The notes under the pieces are model-generated. The model was not told the origin of the DNA and ran no database searches. It saw nothing but the letters and a program-made list of their open reading frames with translations. The position numbers were made by a program, and so were the translations under genes. A stretch of DNA of 64,000 nucleotides, from NCBI GenBank assembly GCA_035308565.1, contig DATGGK010000235.1:1-64000 (forward strand), written 5' to 3'. This DNA is from JANXLS01 sp035308565. GTDB taxonomy: Bacteria > Planctomycetota > SZUA-567 > H5-PLA8. Numbering within the stretch: the stretch's first letter is position 1; every line of letters begins with the position of its first letter. Positions 7,900 through 16,700 of this stretch are shown one piece after another.

Positions 7900-9228
7900 T
7901 CAAGAATTCTTCGCCAGCACCACCGCTGCATTCGTCCCGCCAAATCCGTACGACGTCTTCAACACTGTTTTGAATTCGCCTTTTAACGGCGCGCCTGTCG
8001 GCGCGTTCAGGTTGCACTCGGGATCTTTTTCGGCGGGATCCAAACCGAGCACGGGCGGCACCAGTCCCTCGTTGATCGTCCGCACCGCCGCGATGGATTC
8101 GAGAATTCCCGCCGCGCCCATTGTGTGCCCGATGGAGCTTTTCACGCTGCAAACGGGAATCTCTTTTCCACGCGCGCCGAAAATCGCGTGCACGGCTTTC
8201 GTTTCGATCCCATCGTTGTACGGCGTGCCGGTCGCGTGCAGATTAATGTGATCGATTTGGTTCGGCTCAACCTGCGCGTCCTTGAGCGCGTCGCGCATCA
8301 GCGCTTTAATGCCGTGTGCTTCAGTTTCGGGCGCGGTCATGTGGTAGGCGTCGTTGTTCAGCGCGCGGCCGAGAATCTTCGCGTACACGCGCGGGGCTTT
8401 GCGGCGCGCGGCGTGCGCGGCGCTTTCGATCACCATCGCGCCGGCGCCTTCGGAAAAAAGAGTGCCTTTGCGGCGCTTGTCGAACGGGCGGATGGTCTCC
8501 GGCGTAATCGCGCGCAGGGCGGACAAGCCCGCGTAGACGTAAAGCGACAATTCGTCGTAACCGCAGGCCAGCACAAAATCCGCGCGCCCGCGCCGGACGA
8601 GGTCGAAGGCCTGCGCGATCGCCGCGGTGCCGGACGCGCAGGAGAGCGAGAGGTTCATGCGCGGGCCGCGGATGCCGAAGCGGCGCGCCAGTTCGTCGCC
8701 GGCGTTTCCGCAGAGGTATTTTTCCAATGACGCCTGCGACGCATCCTTCGCGCCGTCGATCAGCGCCGTTTCCGCGGCGCTCATCCCGCCGAAATTCGTG
8801 CCGGTGACAATCGCGCCGTGTTTGATCGCTTCGTCGCCGCTGAATTTCACCGCGATGCAGCCGTCGCCGGCGAGCGGCGAAATCACTCCGGTGCCCGCGT
8901 TCGGCGTGCCGTCGCCCAGCGCGAAGGCGTCACGCAGCGCTTCGCGCGCGGCGTCGAGCAACATGCGCAAACTGCGCGGCTGGCCGTTGGGTTCGGATTC
9001 GTAGCCGCTCACCATGCCCGCGAGCGGGTTGCGGAACATCGAGGCATCGAAAAGCGTGAGCGGCGAAAAGGCGGAGCGGCCTTCGATCAGGCCGTTCCAC
9101 AGCGCTTTCACGCCGCGCCCATGCGGAGAAACGGCGCCGAGGCCGGTGATGACGACGGGATTGGATTGACTATTGACTAGTGACAATTGACCGTTGTTCC
9201 AATTGGCTCGCTCTGCTTCAATCGTCAA
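7900..9228 (-). CDS. Beta-ketoacyl-ACP synthase, KASII (FabF) type
   Basis: The conserved part begins NPVVITGLGAVSPHGRGV and is followed by the condensing-enzyme triad motifs: Cys in LSLSCASGTAAIAQAF, His in INLHATGTPYNDGIE and His in SSIGHTMGAAGI, with GFGGTNAAVV at the C-terminus. It should condense acyl-ACP or acyl-CoA with malonyl-ACP. Length from the first conserved residue is about 420, normal for FabF. The start is unclear: no ATG lies near where the family starts, and the codons just upstream (about 9166-9193) are a heptamer array. I give a TTG at 9228; a TTG at 9186 is as plausible, and the frame is open to 9420 through another repeat. No acpP or fabG is adjacent, so the pathway is unknown. 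Confidence 0.85.
   Translation of the reverse strand: MTIEAERANWNNGQLSLVNSQSNPVVITGLGAVSPHGRGVKALWNGLIEGRSAFSPLTLFDASMFRNPLAGMVSGYESEPNGQPRSLRMLLDAAREALRDAFALGDGTPNAGTGVISPLAGDGCIAVKFSGDEAIKHGAIVTGTNFGGMSAAETALIDGAKDASQASLEKYLCGNAGDELARRFGIRGPRMNLSLSCASGTAAIAQAFDLVRRGRADFVLACGYDELSLYVYAGLSALRAITPETIRPFDKRRKGTLFSEGAGAMVIESAAHAARRKAPRVYAKILGRALNNDAYHMTAPETEAHGIKALMRDALKDAQVEPNQIDHINLHATGTPYNDGIETKAVHAIFGARGKEIPVCSVKSSIGHTMGAAGILESIAAVRTINEGLVPPVLGLDPAEKDPECNLNAPTGAPLKGEFKTVLKTSYGFGGTNAAVVLAKNS
9166..9193. repeat. Heptamer array (TTGACTA type) at the 5' end of the KAS gene
   Basis: Four 7-base units, TTGACTA, TTGACTA, GTGACAA, TTGACCG, run directly into the first conserved codons of the ketoacyl synthase gene, read on the opposite strand. 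Confidence 0.8.
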
Positions 9229-9271
9229 GTTTCGCTTAGAAATGTCAATGGCGAAAGCGCGGTTGCAGTTG

Positions 9272-9410
9272 CCCTCTCCCTCCGGGAGAGGGCCGACGCA
9301 TGTACTCATGCGCGGGGTGAGGGGAATTCGGCACACTATAGGATGCGCACGCCTCCCCCTCACCCCGCGAGCGAGTACGCTCGTCGGGCCTCTCCCGGTG
9401 GGAGAGGGGG
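9272..9410. repeat. Large CCCTCTCCC/GGGAGAGGG inverted repeat
   Basis: Two self-complementary hairpins (9272-9292, CCCTCTCCC/GGGAGAGGG, and about 9389-9407, CCTCTCCC/GGGAGAGG) form the ends of an imperfect inverted repeat of about 139 bp whose inner arms carry GCGGGGTGAGGGG and CCCCTCACCCCGC. Related hairpins lie at 11636-11675 and about 47269-47300. This copy fills the divergent promoter region between the KAS gene and the small membrane protein gene. Confidence 0.8.
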
Positions 9411-9508
9411 AACGCGCCACGTGCCCGGTGATCGCATTATTTTGATCGGGCCTTTCCGCGTGTTTCGTCTACGATGTGAACCGGCCATCGTCAATCGAGT
9501 GCGCTCCC

Positions 9509-10042
9509 ATGCATGTGAGCTCGTTTGTTTTTATCTTCTATGTATTGCTTTGGTTCGCTCGAAAGCTGTATATCCATTTCGAAAACGCCGGCTTTGAATT
9601 TGAGCAGGAAAAGAAGCGCGTTCAGTTTCATCTCTCCACGGGACTTGTCTTGATGTTCACGATCGGCCTGCTGATGCAGGTGAATTTCGTGCCGGACTTG
9701 CGATCGTTTTCCTACAACACCGGGCATCGAATCACCGAGATTTCGATTGTGACAGCAGACGAAAAGTATTACGGCTGGCCGTTTGAATTTTATCGAACGC
9801 GCGAAACGCATTTTATCGGAAGCACGCCGTCGAACATGCTGAACGCTCCGCTTCGCGAGGAGGGGTCGGATGGTTATGTCCTCTTTTGGAATATCGCGGC
9901 GTGGCTGTTTATTTTGCGGCGCACGTGGGTTGGGGTGGCTGTCGTGCTGGCGGATTCCGAAGCGGAGCGCCGCGATGGATTGAGGATGAGTGCATATGCA
10001 CGCCAACAATCATCTTTTCAACCCGCTTTGCATTGGACGTAA
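9509..10042 (+). CDS. Small membrane protein of the QFHLST family (copy 1)
   Basis: Predicted 177 residues from ATG at 9509; a GTG at 9476 is an alternative. It starts with a hydrophobic segment (SFVFIFYVLLWFA), then VQFHLSTGLVLMFTIGLLMQ, a membrane helix introduced by the QFHLST motif shared with the products at 25360-25776 and 33507-33962. A soluble loop contains YYGWPFEF, matching VYGWPVPA in the second copy. A last hydrophobic segment (YVLFWNIAAWLFIL) follows. Function unknown. It lacks the C-terminal GCE motif of the other two copies. Confidence 0.6.
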   Translation: MHVSSFVFIFYVLLWFARKLYIHFENAGFEFEQEKKRVQFHLSTGLVLMFTIGLLMQVNFVPDLRSFSYNTGHRITEISIVTADEKYYGWPFEFYRTRETHFIGSTPSNMLNAPLREEGSDGYVLFWNIAAWLFILRRTWVGVAVVLADSEAERRDGLRMSAYARQQSSFQPALHWT

Positions 10043-10205
10043 GCGCTTCTTTGCGGCATGCTACCAGCACATTCGAAATAACTTCGTTCAGCGAAACGAG
10101 CAGCAAATTCCGTTGTTCGTTGCAAGCGCGGCATAGGGCTTGCGCTTTTGGCGCCGGTCTATGCGCGCGCGCCGAAAGCACTTGTGCGCAGTCGGGAGAA
10201 TCGTC

Positions 10206-11618
10206 GTGTCTATCAAAATTATCATTCTCACCTTTCTGTTTGCATTCGCACTTTCGGGAATCTGCGAAGACGCTGGCGGTGGCTTTGGCCCCGGCCCGCA
10301 GCCGCTCACGCCCGTGCACTGGTGGGAGAACTGGGGCTATCTCAAAGACCCCTCGCAGCGCGGCGATCTTTTCGATCCCGTCAAATTCATTCCATTCGAC
10401 TGCGCCAACGACAGCTACATGTCCGTGGGCCTCGAATTCCGCGCGCGCTACGAATCGTGGAGCAACGAAGCGTTTCTCAACGGCCCGCCGAACGATCACG
10501 ACGGTTTTTATTTGCAGCGCACGATGCTGCGCACGGACTATCGCTTTCACAAACATTTTCGCATTTACACGGAACTGATCAACGCCGAGCAATTCGGCCG
10601 CAAAGGCCCCGAGCGCACGCTCGAAGAGGACCGGCTCGAATTCATCAATGCGTTCGTCGAAGCCGGCTGCGATATCGACGAGACCAAAAGCATCGACTTC
10701 CGCATCGGCCGCCAGGAGATGCGCTACGGCTCCGGGCGCTTGATCGACATCCGCGACGTGGTCAACAACCGCCAGACTTTCGATGGCGCCAAGATGATGC
10801 TCAAACTTGACAATTGGCAGGTCGATGGCTTCTATACGCATTTGGTGGCCCAGCAGCCCGGCGTCTTCGATGACACCGGCAACAGCAAGTTCGCGCTCGC
10901 CGGCCTGTACGCAACCACCTCGAAACTTCCGCTGCTCAAAGGCGCCGGGCTTGATCTTTATCTGCTGCGCGACGACAACGACAACGGATTGTTTTTCCAG
11001 GGCATCAAGCACGAACACCGCGAGTCCGCCGGCGCGCGGCTCTTCGGCTCGTTCCACAATTTCAGCTACGATTGCGAAGGCACGTACCAGTTCGGCAAAT
11101 TCGGAGAGGACCACATCTCGGCGTGGTCCAGTTCAAACGACATCGGCTACACCTTCGCGAAAATCCAAACGCAGCCCAAGTTTTTCCTGCGCGCCGACGC
11201 CTTCAGCGGCGACCACAATCTTGCGGATCACTCGCTGGGCACGTTCAACGCTCTGTTTCCAAATTCGCCGTATTTCTGCCAGGATTCGCCGATCGGCAAG
11301 CAGAACATGGTCGATCTGCATCCGGGTGTTGAATTTCATCCGCACTCAAAAGTCACGTTAAGCGCGGGAAACATCTGGTATTGGCGCGAGAGCGTTCACG
11401 ACGGCACGTACTATTTCAACAACATCCCGATGTTCGCGCCGATCAGCCAGGCGCGCTACATTGGCGACGAGCAGGTCGTGCAGGTGCAATGGCGCGCGCT
11501 AAAACATGCGACGGTTGAAGCCGCGTTCTCGCGTTTCCACGCCGGCGAATTCATCCGCGCCAATCCGCACGGCAAGGATTTCGATTTTGTGGCGTCGTGG
11601 GTGACGTTCCGGTTTTAA
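10206..11618 (+). CDS. Alginate-export-like outer membrane beta-barrel protein
   Basis: Predicted 470 residues. The GTG at 10206 is preferred because GGGAGA lies 6 bases before it and it is followed at once by a signal peptide (IKIIILTFLFAFALSGICEDA). The mature part has alternating strands, with VGLEFRARYESWSNE, DYRFHKHFRIYTELINAEQFG, RIGRQEMRYGSGRLIDIRD and NRQTFDGAKMMLKLDNW, as in the Alginate_exp porin family (AlgE relatives). It ends in Phe, typical of outer-membrane barrels. No alginate genes are nearby, so the substrate is unknown. Confidence 0.8.
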   Translation: MSIKIIILTFLFAFALSGICEDAGGGFGPGPQPLTPVHWWENWGYLKDPSQRGDLFDPVKFIPFDCANDSYMSVGLEFRARYESWSNEAFLNGPPNDHDGFYLQRTMLRTDYRFHKHFRIYTELINAEQFGRKGPERTLEEDRLEFINAFVEAGCDIDETKSIDFRIGRQEMRYGSGRLIDIRDVVNNRQTFDGAKMMLKLDNWQVDGFYTHLVAQQPGVFDDTGNSKFALAGLYATTSKLPLLKGAGLDLYLLRDDNDNGLFFQGIKHEHRESAGARLFGSFHNFSYDCEGTYQFGKFGEDHISAWSSSNDIGYTFAKIQTQPKFFLRADAFSGDHNLADHSLGTFNALFPNSPYFCQDSPIGKQNMVDLHPGVEFHPHSKVTLSAGNIWYWRESVHDGTYYFNNIPMFAPISQARYIGDEQVVQVQWRALKHATVEAAFSRFHAGEFIRANPHGKDFDFVASWVTFRF

Positions 11619-11635
11619 GAGACTGGCGCAGCCAC

Positions 11636-11676
11636 CCCCTCACCCCGGCCCCTCTCCCGCAAGAGGAGAGGGGAGA
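11636..11676. repeat. CCCCTCTCC/GGAGAGGGG hairpin between convergent genes
   Basis: A strong hairpin (CCCCTCTCCCGC then AAGAGGAGAGGGG) lies between the stop of the porin gene and the stop of the polyferredoxin gene. Its word is shared with 9272-9410. It may serve as a bidirectional terminator. Confidence 0.6.
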
Positions 11677-11686
11677 CTGGCGCCTT

Positions 11687-14419
11687 TCACCCATTTCTCT
11701 GCTTCAAGCGCTGCGCCAGCGTGCGCATGACTTCGTCCGCGATGCTGGCATCGTGATGCAGCGCTTCGCGGAAGGCGGTGCCATCAAGTTTCAGCACGCG
11801 CACGCCCGCGGGGCCGGCGAGCACCGTGGCCGAGCGCGGCGCGGGATCGATCACGGCCAGTTCGCCGATAAAGCCGCCAGCTTTTTCGCGCGCCAGGACT
11901 TTGCGCGCGGCGCCTTCGCCTTTCACAATCTCCACGTCGCCTTCGACCAGAATGAAAACTTCGCTTCCGTTTTCGCCGTCGATGCAGAGCGCCGCGCCGG
12001 CGGGATACGCGGCTTCAACGCTGGCTTTGGCGAGCCGCTCCAAGCTCTCCGGTTCCAGGCGCGAAAAAATCGGCGCGGAACGGAGCGCAATCATTTTCTC
12101 AACGCTGGCCAGTGGCAGCGCCGGCGCGATTCCGGGCAAGCGCGCGCTCGACAGGCTCATCGCGCCGGACGTTCCCCCAGGGACGCGCTGAATTCCGCTC
12201 TGGCCTGTGAGTGGGATGACACCGGACGTTCCGCCAACGCCCGGCAACCGGCTGCTGCTGAATTTGTTGCGCACCAGCACGATGGTGTCGCGCACAACGT
12301 CGTGCGCATCGGCAGCGACGTGCTTGAATTCTTGTTCGCCCGCATCGCTCATGCTCGCGGTGATGTACACGGACAGCGCGCGCTCGTACGGATCGGCGCT
12401 GTGCGTGCGCTGAATGAGCTTCTCACGCAATGTTTTCAGCGCCGCTTCGACCGACGACGTGCGCCGCTGCGCGTCCAGTAGCCTTTCGGCGAGCGCCGGC
12501 ATCACGCTTTGGCGGAGATGAACGACGGCAGTCTCGCGCCGCGTGGGATCGTTCGAGGCCAGCCCCGCCGCGAGTTCGCGCTGTTCGTCCTCGCGCAGGG
12601 TGAGGCTTTTGACGAGCAAATTCGCCGAACGGGCGCGCCGCCGCTCGAGAATATCGCGAAGAAAATCGTGTGCGGGATTTGGGTCTTTTTCAAGCGCGAC
12701 AATGGTGTGCGCCGCGCGCTCGATCGAGGCCAGCGCCTCGGACAGCCGCGTGCCCACGCCGCGTTCGCCGCCCAGCAAATCCTCCAGCACGCGCCGATGT
12801 TCTTCCGGCGTAACGCGGTACTCGTCGCGCAGTTGCGCCACGATCGCTTCGTTGGCTTTGCCGTCGGGCGCGAAGGCCAGGTTGAGGTAATTCTCAAGCG
12901 CGTGCGCGTACGTCTCAAGTTGCAGGCGCTTTTCGGCGGACATCTGCTTGGTCGGATCGTTGAGCAGTTCGCGCGCTTCCTCATCCAGCGCCGCCATGAC
13001 TTTGTCGTGATCCGATTTCTTGATTTGAAGCTGATCGCGCAGCGCATGCAGGCGATGCACTTCCTCGCGCGTCACGGTGCCTTCGGCCAGCGCTTCGCGC
13101 AGCGCGTCTTTGTAAATCTCCAGTGAGCGCTCGGCCGATTTTTTCGATTCCTTCGCGCGAATCGTGTGCACCAAAAACGCCTCGCGCAAATTAGCGGGCG
13201 CCGGGTCCGGCCATTCCCAACGCTTGACGATGTTCCGAGCCAGCGATTCTTCCGCAAATGCGCGCTGGTCGCGCGTCATGCGCCGCACCAGGTAAATCGC
13301 CGCCGTGAGCACCACGACCAACAGAAAGAAATGCGGCGAGGGCTGAAACAGTCGCAGCGTCGGCTGGCCGGCGTAGGAATAGAAGCAGACAAAGGCACAG
13401 AATCCCGCGACGCTGAAAAGAATGTGCCGCCGCTGTACGCGGTCGCTTTTCATTTTGCTGCGCTTCAAAATCCAGCGGATGGGATTGCGCAGCATCGAAA
13501 ACAGAATGTAGCTGGCCAGCCCGCACGCCAGCAGTGTGATCAACGCCGCAGCCGCGCGAGGAATCTGCGGCCAGAAAAAGAAGCCCGCCGTGTCGGCATT
13601 CGTGCCGGGAAAAAACGCCGTGCGCCAAATCCCCGGTTCATTGACCCATTTGCCGCCGAAATAATAATGCCATGTCCCCGATTGCAGGTAATAGTAGAGG
13701 TAAAAACCAAAGACGAGTCCGGGGAAGGCGAGGTACGCGACCTTCTTCGACGGTGAACGCAGTTCCTTCCAATACCCGTTTTCCTGATTGATGTCCGGAC
13801 AGAATTTTTTGCAGGCCGTGCATTTCGAGCATTGCGAGTTCGCGGTTTCGCGCAAGCCGTGCGGTTCCGTGTAAATCTTTTCGATGAAGACCAGCGGGCA
13901 GATGAAGTTGCACCACGATTTTCCGGTGTAGCGCGCGCCCACCAGGAAAGCGCAGCCGGCTATGAAAATGAAGAACAACCCCAGCACCGGCCCGTCGCCG
14001 TTTATGGCCACATGCCGCATCCACAAACCGAAGACGAAAAAGCTCAGCGCAATCAGGTGATAATGATTTTCCAGCCATGCCGGCACCGTGCGGTGCCCGC
14101 CGATGCCAAGTTTCGCCGGCAGTTTTCCGAACGCCGCCAGCGGACAAATCCGCCGCCAGCGATGATACCCGACCAGCACGATGAACAGCGGCAGCGACGC
14201 CACTACGCACGTCCACACAATTCGCCCGGCCAGCGTCTGCCCCGTGAAGCCCAAAATCGGCACCGCAATGAACACGGCCAGCGCCAGTGCGCGCAGCCAC
14301 TCGACCCAGCCTTCTTTCTCCTGAGCCTCAATGGCGATGCGCGTCCCCGACCGCGCGATTGTTGATGAGGCGGGAGAACGGATGATGGACGTGGCACCCA
14401 GAGCTGATTCGGTCAACAT
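11687..14419 (-). CDS. NosR/NapH-like membrane polyferredoxin fused to a cyclic-nucleotide-binding domain
   Basis: Predicted 910 residues. Membrane helices at the N-terminus carry two Cys-Pro motifs (RRICPLAAFG and WCNFICPLVF) as in NosR, NapH and RdxA-type proteins. A single 4Fe-4S motif (CSKCTACKKFCP) follows, then four more helices. Residues from about 420 to 740 are soluble, helical and rich in Arg, Glu and Ala. The last ~130 residues (IALRSAPIFSRLEPESLERL, VFILVEGDVEIVKGEG, GGFIGELAVIDPAPRSATVLA) are a cyclic-nucleotide-binding domain. Electron transfer gated or located by a nucleotide ligand is one reading; no reaction can be named. The start at 14419 is chosen because the frame upstream runs into a heptamer array. 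Confidence 0.75.
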   Translation of the reverse strand: MLTESALGATSIIRSPASSTIARSGTRIAIEAQEKEGWVEWLRALALAVFIAVPILGFTGQTLAGRIVWTCVVASLPLFIVLVGYHRWRRICPLAAFGKLPAKLGIGGHRTVPAWLENHYHLIALSFFVFGLWMRHVAINGDGPVLGLFFIFIAGCAFLVGARYTGKSWCNFICPLVFIEKIYTEPHGLRETANSQCSKCTACKKFCPDINQENGYWKELRSPSKKVAYLAFPGLVFGFYLYYYLQSGTWHYYFGGKWVNEPGIWRTAFFPGTNADTAGFFFWPQIPRAAAALITLLACGLASYILFSMLRNPIRWILKRSKMKSDRVQRRHILFSVAGFCAFVCFYSYAGQPTLRLFQPSPHFFLLVVVLTAAIYLVRRMTRDQRAFAEESLARNIVKRWEWPDPAPANLREAFLVHTIRAKESKKSAERSLEIYKDALREALAEGTVTREEVHRLHALRDQLQIKKSDHDKVMAALDEEARELLNDPTKQMSAEKRLQLETYAHALENYLNLAFAPDGKANEAIVAQLRDEYRVTPEEHRRVLEDLLGGERGVGTRLSEALASIERAAHTIVALEKDPNPAHDFLRDILERRRARSANLLVKSLTLREDEQRELAAGLASNDPTRRETAVVHLRQSVMPALAERLLDAQRRTSSVEAALKTLREKLIQRTHSADPYERALSVYITASMSDAGEQEFKHVAADAHDVVRDTIVLVRNKFSSSRLPGVGGTSGVIPLTGQSGIQRVPGGTSGAMSLSSARLPGIAPALPLASVEKMIALRSAPIFSRLEPESLERLAKASVEAAYPAGAALCIDGENGSEVFILVEGDVEIVKGEGAARKVLAREKAGGFIGELAVIDPAPRSATVLAGPAGVRVLKLDGTAFREALHHDASIADEVMRTLAQRLKQRNG

Positions 14420-14466
14420 TCTGAGCCAATCGAATAACCGTAAAATGCGCCCTTGGCAAGTAATAA

Positions 14467-14548
14467 GTCCAAGGTTCGAGGTCCAAGGTCCAAGGTATTG
14501 GTCCGCGCGTGGCGATGGCCTTGGACTTTGGACCTTGGACTTTGGACC
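14467..14548. repeat. Inverted heptamer array (GTCCAAG/CTTGGAC)
   Basis: The left arm has units GTCCAAG, GTTCGAG, GTCCAAG, GTCCAAG; the right arm has CTTGGAC, TTTGGAC, CTTGGAC, TTTGGAC. The arms are complementary around a loop of about 22 bases, so a long hairpin can form. It fills the divergent promoter region between the polyferredoxin and oleA genes. Confidence 0.9.
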
Positions 14549-14642
14549 CGTAGTTTCCACTTTCGCCTTTACCCGCGCCGATTCTGTGGTATTCTATTTT
14601 TCCGATTTCAAACCACTCCAAAGGAACGGTCTTAACTCGGCG

Positions 14643-15683
14643 ATGCGGTTCTCTAATGTCTGTTTCGAAGCGTTCGGCTATACGCTTCCCCCTCTTATCG
14701 TCACTTCCGCGAAGATTGAAGACAAACTCTCGCAACTGTACGAAAAGCTCAAACTGCCGTTCGGCCGCCTGGAAATGATGAGCGGCATCCGCGAGCGGCG
14801 TTTTTGGGAAGAGGGCACGACGCCCAGCCAGGCCAGCACCCTGGCCGGGCGCGACGCGATCGAAAAATCGGGCATCGAAGCGGACGAAATCGAATGCCTG
14901 TTGCACACGAGTGTCTGCCGCGATTTCATGGAGCCGGCTTCCGCCACGCTCGTGCACCGCGCGTTGAAACTCGCCGACGACGCGACGGTCTTCGACATCT
15001 CCAACGCGTGCCTCGGATTTTTGAACGGCATCGTCACGCTCGGCAACATGATCGAACTCGGCCAGGTCAAGAAGGGCCTCATCGTCGCCGGCGAAGGCAG
15101 CCGCCAGTTGGTTGAAAACACAATTTCAACGCTGATCAACATGAAGGACCCGACGCGCAAAAGCATCAAAGACATGTTCGCGTCGCTCACGCTCGGCTCC
15201 GGCGCGTGCGCGCTGGTGATGGCGCACAAAAGCGTATCGAAATTCGGCCACCGCCTGCTCGGCGGCGCCGCCCGATGCGCGTCGGGTTTCAATCACCTCT
15301 GCCACGGCGATTTCTCCGCGATGAGCACCGATTCCGAAACGCTGCTCAAAGAAGGCTGCCGCCTCGCCCACAGCACGTGGGAGAAAACCAAACGCGTGCT
15401 GGGCTGGACCAACGAAATCGTGGACCGGGTCTTCTGCCATCAAGTGGGCAGCGCGCACCGGCGCGAGTTGTACAACACGCTGGAGATGGATCAGGCCAAA
15501 GATTTTTCGACCTTCGAATTCCTCGGCAACGCCGGTGCCGTGTCGCTCCCAATCACGATGGCCATGGGCTTGGAAAAGAAAGTTCCCGCTCGCGCCGAAA
15601 ACATCGCCATGCTCGGCATCGGCTCCGGCTTGAATTGCCTGATGCTGGGCGTCGAATGGCAAGGCGGAAGTGTGAGAGTTTGA
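14643..15683 (+). CDS. oleA: OleA-type thiolase (acyl-CoA condensing enzyme)
   Basis: Predicted 346 residues from ATG at 14643. The condensing triad is C123 (SNACLGFLNG), H266 (FCHQVGS) and N296 (FLGNAGA); E97 in FMEPAS precedes the Cys by 26 residues. The spacings match those I recall for Xanthomonas OleA (E117, C143, H285, N315), which distinguishes it from plain FabH. OleA condenses two fatty acyl-CoAs head to head into a beta-keto acid, the first step of long-chain olefin or beta-lactone synthesis. The next gene on the same strand is an OleB-type hydrolase. OleC and OleD genes do not follow here. Confidence 0.85.
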   Translation: MRFSNVCFEAFGYTLPPLIVTSAKIEDKLSQLYEKLKLPFGRLEMMSGIRERRFWEEGTTPSQASTLAGRDAIEKSGIEADEIECLLHTSVCRDFMEPASATLVHRALKLADDATVFDISNACLGFLNGIVTLGNMIELGQVKKGLIVAGEGSRQLVENTISTLINMKDPTRKSIKDMFASLTLGSGACALVMAHKSVSKFGHRLLGGAARCASGFNHLCHGDFSAMSTDSETLLKEGCRLAHSTWEKTKRVLGWTNEIVDRVFCHQVGSAHRRELYNTLEMDQAKDFSTFEFLGNAGAVSLPITMAMGLEKKVPARAENIAMLGIGSGLNCLMLGVEWQGGSVRV

Positions 15684-15777
15684 GAGTAGAGAGTTGTGAA
15701 TAGGCAACAATCAACTCTCTTACTCTCGTAGTCTGGTACTTTCCGACTCTCGTACTCCCTACCATACTCTCATACTG
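15671..15777. repeat. Heptamer array (ACTCTC type) between oleA and oleB
   Basis: Units such as GAGAGTA, GAGAGTT on the left and TACTCTC, GTAGTCT, CTCGTAC, TCCCTAC, CATACTC, TCATACT on the right keep a 7-base period with drift. The first unit overlaps the last codons and stop of oleA; the last touches the oleB start. Confidence 0.75.
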
Positions 15778-15778
15778 C

Positions 15779-16690
15779 ATGACCAACCCTCAGCCCGGCA
15801 ATCGCAGGAAGCCTGACAAAGCCTGGCATCCGCTTTATCCATTCGATCCGCATTACCTGAAACTTTCGCCGCAAAAACACATCAGCCAGCATTACCTCGA
15901 CGAAGGCCCGCGCACGGAAGGCCGCGCGGTCGTGATGCTGCACGGCAATCCGACGTGGAGTTTTTATTACCGCAATCTGGTGCTGGCGCTGCGCGGCGAA
16001 TTTCGCTGCGTGGTCCCGGACCACGTCGGCTGCGGGCTTTCGGACAAGCCGCAGCATTATCCGTACACGCTCGCGCAGCACATCGACAATCTCGAACGGC
16101 TGCTCGACGAATTGAAGTTAGAATCCGTCGATCTGGTCCTGCACGACTGGGGTGGTGCGATCGGGATGGGCGCCGCGATTCGCAAACCCTCGCGTGTGCG
16201 CAAAATCGTGGTCTTGAACACGGCGGCGTTTTTGTCGAAACGAATTCCATTTCGCATCAACATCTGCAAATTGCCGGTCTTCGGAGCGCTGGCCATTCGC
16301 GGATTTAATGCCTTCGCCGGCGCCGCGATTCACATGGCCGTCGAGAAAAAAATCGCGCCCGCCGTGCGGGAAGGCTTGCTTGCGCCCTACAACAGTTGGA
16401 AAAACCGCATCGCCACGCTGCGCTTTGTCCAAGACATTCCGATGAAGCCCAGTCACCTATCGTGGAGCACGCTGAAAGCGATCGACGACGGAATTGCGCA
16501 ATTCAAAGATCGACCGATGCGGATTTGCTGGGGGATGAAAGATTGGTGCTTCAACGAGAGCTTTTTGAAGACGTGGATCGAGCGCTTTCCAGCGGCACGC
16601 GTCGAGCGCTATGAGGATGCGGGGCATTATGTGCTTGAAGACGCGCACGAGCGGATTGCGCCGAAGGTGTTGGAGTTTTTGCGCAGATAA
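15779..16690 (+). CDS. oleB: OleB-type alpha/beta hydrolase (haloalkane dehalogenase-like)
   Basis: Predicted 303 residues. The oxyanion motif HGNPTWSFYYR (55-65), the nucleophile elbow LVLHDWGGAIGM with D123 and neighbouring W124, and the catalytic His in EDAGHYVLED (H283) define the haloalkane dehalogenase-like class. Beside an OleA gene this fits OleB, which decarboxylates beta-lactones to cis-olefins. It lies 95 bases after oleA on the same strand, with only repeat DNA between. A true haloalkane dehalogenase cannot be excluded from sequence alone, but the context favours OleB. Confidence 0.85.
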   Translation: MTNPQPGNRRKPDKAWHPLYPFDPHYLKLSPQKHISQHYLDEGPRTEGRAVVMLHGNPTWSFYYRNLVLALRGEFRCVVPDHVGCGLSDKPQHYPYTLAQHIDNLERLLDELKLESVDLVLHDWGGAIGMGAAIRKPSRVRKIVVLNTAAFLSKRIPFRINICKLPVFGALAIRGFNAFAGAAIHMAVEKKIAPAVREGLLAPYNSWKNRIATLRFVQDIPMKPSHLSWSTLKAIDDGIAQFKDRPMRICWGMKDWCFNESFLKTWIERFPAARVERYEDAGHYVLEDAHERIAPKVLEFLRR

Positions 16691-16700
16691 TGTATTGCGC

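Noticed and set aside
9909..11114. Minus-strand open frame of 401 codons opposite the porin-like gene
   Set aside because: No recognisable motif, and it overlaps the better supported porin and QFHLST genes.
16110..16250. OleB-like gene as a true haloalkane dehalogenase
   Set aside because: The motifs allow it, but adjacency to a complete OleA makes the OleB role more likely.
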